Origin: Priapulus caudatus
Lineage: Eukaryota > Priapulida > Priapulimorpha > Priapulimorphida > Priapulidae
DNA: 24,786 nucleotides
Assembly (NCBI RefSeq): GCF_000485595.1
Contig: NW_014577156.1
Coordinates: 340,749 to 365,534 of the forward strand
Direction: 5' to 3'
Within the stretch, counting starts at the first letter, position 1. Each line of letters begins with the position of its first letter. A model generated the notes under the pieces. The model was not told the DNA's origin. It made no database searches and was given only the letters and a program-made list of their open reading frames with translations. Below are positions 21,649-24,786 of this stretch, in pieces. The translations under genes and the position numbers were made by a program.

Positions 21649-21769
21649 AACCCTAACCCTAACCCTCACCCTAACCCTAACCCTAACCCTAACCTAGAGT
21701 CCCTATATACAGAGGTATATACAGAGTCTGTATATAGGGACTCTACCCTAACCCTAACCCTAACCCTAA
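21649..21769 (-). repeat. interstitial telomeric array split by a hairpin
   Basis: CCCTAA units at about 21650-21694 and 21746-21768, i.e. TTAGGG on the minus strand. Between them lies the palindromic insert at 21695-21745. Confidence 0.9.
21695..21745. mobile_element. 51-bp hairpin inserted in the telomeric array
   Basis: Perfect 19-bp arms TAGAGTCCCTATATACAGA (21695-21713) and its complement (21727-21745). TA at each outer end could be a TA target duplication, as mariner-type elements make. Too short for a gene. Confidence 0.55.
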
Positions 21770-21774
21770 TTGAA

Positions 21775-22000
21775 TTTAATTAACACTAATAAATTTAATT
21801 TATTTAAAAAAAAAATAATGTAATAAAAAATAGTAAATAAATCATGTAAATATTTGCGTTAATTGGGAAAAAATAGTTAAATGGATAAAGATAGAAAAAT
21901 AAAAATAAATAAACAAATGAACAAATAGGATTCGAACCAAGGACCTCCAGAAGTAACGACAACGGCCGCCGGCGTACGCGCTCGGCTATTCCGCCTCATT
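21775..22000 (-). repeat. tRNA-derived SINE-like sequence
   Basis: Read on the minus strand, TAGCCGAGCGCG (about 21977-21988) matches the Pol III A box at all but one position, and GGTTCGAATCC (21928-21938) is a perfect B box about 50 nt downstream, as in a tRNA. I cannot fold acceptor and T stems convincingly, so it is not a working tRNA gene. An A/T-rich tail (21771-21927) follows, as in SINEs. It could also be an isolated tRNA pseudogene. Confidence 0.55.
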
Positions 22001-22234
22001 GGAATAACGTATTATAGATGTTATGGATATTATATTATTATGATTTATATAATATTATTTATATAATATTATTATGATTTATATGATATAGATATTATGG
22101 ATGTGCCATATATGCATACATGGATGTGCGTGCGTGATTGGTCTATGGTGGTGGATAGCCACTGACGTCACACTGACGTACACTGACATCACGCGATCAG
22201 CCGGCTTCATGGAAACATATATCCACCCAGGCGC

Positions 22235-22345
22235 GCAGCGTCCATAAATGGATATTTCTCTGTGATTACAACTCGGATTAATTTAATTTTACACTCGTTT
22301 TAATGGTAACATATTATGGTAAAGAAGCGCGTCAGGGATTGTTAT
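22235..22345 (+). repeat. diverged block X-like fragment
   Basis: ATATTTCTCTGTGATTACAA then ACTCGTTTTAATGGTA and GCGTCAGGGATT parallel 3748-3842 of block X at roughly 70% identity by eye. The last part (22326-22340) is also inverted at 22465-22478. Confidence 0.55.
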
Positions 22346-22661
22346 TAAGTGCCGTACTTTATTAGTTATGCCTCTTTATTCGCTAAAATTTTCTATTTTA
22401 ACACACAACTTGATTTTTAAGCAGTTTTTTCGAGTTTTCTCGGTAAATATAAAAATTTAAAAAAAATCCTGACGCGCTATTTTGGTTCATATTGTGCTTA
22501 ACATGTGGCAAAAATGTTGTATCCTCACTCTTTCTGGTAGTTGAGAAATATCCAAAATACCATTTTTACATAAAAATTCAAAATTTGTGTGGTAACATAA
22601 TTAGGTGCTGGAAATTTCATGAAATTTGTTGGCTTGAGCATAGGGATATATATCCTCTATA
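22346..22661. other. AT-rich DNA, no gene seen
   Basis: Contains the right arm (22465-22478) of a hairpin whose left arm is AGCGCGTCAGG at 22326. No credible coding frame or known repeat. Confidence 0.4.
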
Positions 22662-22759
22662 AATAAAACAAGTGATTGATTCGATTCATTCGCCAATAAA
22701 CGTGCGTTAATTTAATCTTCACTAGAGCAATACCCGTGCACAACGTGGAGAGTATCCTT
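22662..22759 (+). repeat. dispersed repeat, copy 2
   Basis: Direct copy of 20968-21042 with about 24 extra bases after GATTCATTCG. The two copies flank the Mutator-like element but do not start with TG or end with CA, so they are not LTRs. Confidence 0.65.
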
Positions 22760-23239
22760 AACGAAGTGCTACATAAAATCTCGTCTTATTTTCTTGCCAA
22801 TGTGGATAGTTAAGTGCAAATTTGATTTCAGTACCAGCATGTGCAACAATCCATTCAGTATAATTTTAAATATTATTTTTAAAGTAGGGCCTATTATTTT
22901 TACCTCTGTAGGAAAGCAGTGTTTAAAATCTATAGGAAAACGCATCCATGCATGTTTTTCTGTAATTAAAACTAACTGTCATTAACGCCGGGTACTTTGG
23001 CATTCACCTACTACTTTCTTATCATATTTTCTTTGCATTTGGTATTAAAATTTGACCGCACCAATAATGGCGACTGCACCAATAATGGCGCTGGTCACGT
23101 GACAGTTGTCAGAAACTGCCTCCCGGTAAGAGCTAAATGGGCACATTCCTTACGGCGGTTTTGGAGGAGATACGTCAAATTACGCGCGGCCGTTACAGTA
23201 TTACTATATAGATACGTTCACCCATTTTGCACACAGGCG
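22760..23239. other. unassigned DNA with a short tandem
   Basis: Frames at 22794-22985 and 22997-23260 match no protein I know and have no clear splice context. A 19-bp tandem (GCACCAATAATGGCG at about 23059 and 23078) is present. Confidence 0.4.
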
Positions 23240-23300
23240 GTGACTCATTGTGAAAAATAGAAAAACCCTCGTTTTTCCGTTTCGATTTCTGACATAGTAG
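23240..23300 (+). repeat. diverged block X-like fragment
   Basis: AAAAATAGAAAAACC, TTTCGATTTCTGACATAGTA and GCCGATG parallel 3653-3712 of block X. In block X this piece precedes the one that resembles 22235-22345; here the order is reversed. Confidence 0.5.
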
Positions 23301-23492
23301 CCGATGGGTTTCCAACGTGGCGAAATGTTGCTTTAGTAACGTTGTTATGCAAAATAAAGCTTAGTGACATAGCTTATCGTCTTTTTCCCAAGATGTCGTT
23401 GTTCTGCCCTAGCAACGGCCGTGCGACCCTTGACGACCGGTCTGATCGATGCAACAATGATATTAAAAATTATTTAAAAATATTTATCCTGC

Positions 23493-23798
23493 TTGGATGA
23501 TCCCTTCGCGAAATATTTCGGGAGTCAATGCAATTTTAACATGGACCATTTATGGAAATTAAAACTTCAACGGAATGACACACACCTAAAACTCACAGAC
23601 AAGCCACAATTTGGAAATGCATGTCCAGCATGGCGTATGATAGCAATAATAGGTCAAAGAGAGTATATAAACATTAAGAATTTGGTAGTAAATAGATTTC
23701 GTATTTATTTAGCATTATATTTTATTGAAACGCTTCAAGTGCCTGTGGATATGCACGTATCATGTGACTGTACATTGAGATGTAACTGTAATTTGTAG
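23493..23798 (+). other. unrecognised 101-codon open frame, doubtful
   Basis: Begins at TTG; the first ATG is at 23541. The residues are of mixed, non-repetitive composition (for example KLTDKPQFGNACPAWRM) up to about residue 85, then the frame runs into the minisatellite. No family recognised, no ribosomal or splice context. It could be an exon or old element remnant, or chance. Confidence 0.15.
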
Positions 23799-24540
23799 AC
23801 TGTAAACTGTGATATACGTAGGCTACGTGACCTGTAGGCCTGAGATGCACGTAGACGTCACTATAACCCCCGAACTGAGATGATGGCGCTATGTGACTTG
23901 TAGATTTGAGATGCGCCGTATTGTGACTGTAGATTGAGATGTGCGTATGTGACTGTAGGTTGGAGATGTTGCGTATGTGACTGTAGGTTGAGATGTGCGT
24001 AATGTGACTGTAGATTGCAGAATGTGTCGTATGTACTGTAGAGTTGAGGATGTGCGGTATCGTGACTGTCAGATTGAGATGTGGCGTATGTGACTGTAGG
24101 GTTGAGTGTGTGTAATGTGACTGTAGGTGAGATGTGTCGTAATGTGACTGTAGATTGAGCATTGACGATGTGCGTATTGTTGACTGTAAGCTTGAGATGT
24201 GGCGTCCATGTGACTCGTAGATTGAGATGTGGCGTATGCTGACTGTAGATTAGAGATGTGGCGTATGTGACTGTAGATTGAGATGTGGGTATGTTGACTG
24301 TAGGTTGAGATGTGTGTATCGGCCATGTGACTGTAGGTTTTTAAGATATGCGTATAGTGAACTGTAGAATTGGATGTGCGTATTTGACTGTTGGTTGAGA
24401 TGTGCGAATGTGACTGTAGTATTGAGATGTGGGCCGTATGATGAGCTGCAAGAGCTGGTAGACCGAGATGTACGTACGTGACTAAAACTGAGTATGTACA
24501 TGTAGCGTACGGCGTGTGACTGTAGACTGATATACGTATG
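23744..24540 (+). repeat. ~26-bp minisatellite
   Basis: Tandem array of TGTGACTGTAGATTGAGATG followed by TGCGTA-like bases, about 800 bp, so roughly 30 units. Units vary by single-base changes and frequent 1-2 bp indels and are most regular in the middle. Minus-strand frames reading LQSH.. repeats are translations of this array. Confidence 0.9.
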
Positions 24541-24606
24541 TGGAATAGTGATGACAATACATTTTTATTGGCACGTTTATTGGTTCCTTATAATAGCTTC
24601 CTCAAA

Positions 24607-24676
24607 CTAGCCTCGGTAGAAGTACCTCCATAAATGAGGAGGTTACTTTATTGGAGGTACTCTATGGCCTAGGCTA
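24607..24676. repeat. imperfect hairpin near the window end
   Basis: CTAGCCTCGGTAGAAGTACC with the following TCCATAA pairs with TTATTGGAGGTACT and GGCCTAGGCTAG downstream, with a few mismatches, around a ~14-bp loop. The remaining DNA to 24786 shows nothing I can name. Confidence 0.5.
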
Positions 24677-24786
24677 GCTTCTTTTTTCGGGTGTTCCGAC
24701 AACATTAGGTTCTGCACTGCGCACGGCAAAACTGTGTAGGCCTACGGTTGCCGGTCTATTGTCTAGTCTCCTCATTTGACGCCCCT

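Larger units (their letters stand above)
21567..22227. mobile_element. 661-bp Mutator-like non-autonomous element
   Basis: Terminal inverted repeats of 54 bp (21567-21620 and 22174-22227) with one mismatch, starting GGTGGATATATGTTTCCATG. Flanks CAGGCCGCGC (21557-21566) and CAGGCGCGC (22228-22236) look like a 9-bp target duplication with one indel, as Mutator-type transposases make. Inside are CCCTAA arrays, a 51-bp hairpin, a SINE-like tRNA head and an AT-rich repeat (22010-22110). No transposase is visible. Confidence 0.7.

Noticed and set aside
20642-21769. Chromosome end or telomere
   Set aside because: Telomeric units are few, degenerate, in opposite directions at the two sites and enclosed in inverted repeats with single-copy DNA on both sides.
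21920-22000. Functional tRNA gene on the minus strand
   Set aside because: A and B boxes are good, but acceptor and T stems do not pair convincingly and an A/T-rich SINE-like tail follows.
20968-22759. LTR retrotransposon bounded by direct repeats
   Set aside because: The repeats are under 100 bp, lack TG..CA ends, and no gag or pol frame, primer site or polypurine tract lies between them.
23722-24557. Minus-strand frames with LQSH repeats, and the idea of a CRISPR array
   Set aside because: A tandem minisatellite with no unique spacers, in eukaryotic DNA with introns.

Overview
Eukaryotic, almost certainly metazoan, genomic DNA. The one gene I can assign is a three-exon, minus-strand gene (17422-19717) whose spliced 157-residue product I recognise as SYS1, the small four-pass Golgi membrane protein. 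Interstitial TTAGGG/CCCTAA repeats, canonical GT-AG introns, CA and GTGC microsatellites and many non-coding inverted-repeat elements fit an animal, probably a marine invertebrate. The species cannot be named from this sequence.

Left part (1-15545): a repeat mosaic without credible genes. Three copies of a ~3.0-3.3 kb non-coding unit (block A) lie at 1-3261, about 8320-11290 and 11413-14679, all in the same direction. Between copies 1 and 2 sits a ~3.8 kb structure (3262-7045) with ~920-950 bp inverted arms (block X) enclosing a segment (block Y) that is itself the inverted copy of the adjoining 7085-8590. A 25-N gap lies at 11388-11412. The sequence after the gap matches the window from base 1, with the first difference found near base 2231 (2.2 kb). 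Base 1 of the window is therefore probably also a contig edge, and part of this duplication may be an assembly artefact. Copy 3 of block A runs into a 592-bp fold-back element (14680-15271) and a truncated block Y piece.

Right part (15546-24786): mostly single-copy DNA with SYS1 and a dense set of non-autonomous DNA-transposon-like elements. These are a 717-bp fold-back with 250-bp arms (16136-16852), a 384-bp element in SYS1 intron 1 (18017-18400), a small inverted-repeat element holding TTAGGG repeats (20606-20787), and a 661-bp Mutator-like element (21567-22227). The last holds CCCTAA arrays split by a hairpin, plus a tRNA-derived SINE-like head on the minus strand. A ~26-bp minisatellite fills 23744-24540. 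No transposase gene is visible. Most open frames in the window are low-complexity translations of microsatellites or minisatellites.

The genes do not form an operon or system. What stands out is the structure: nested inverted repeats, short telomeric tracts caught inside inverted-repeat elements, and a probable false or unresolved duplication around the gap.
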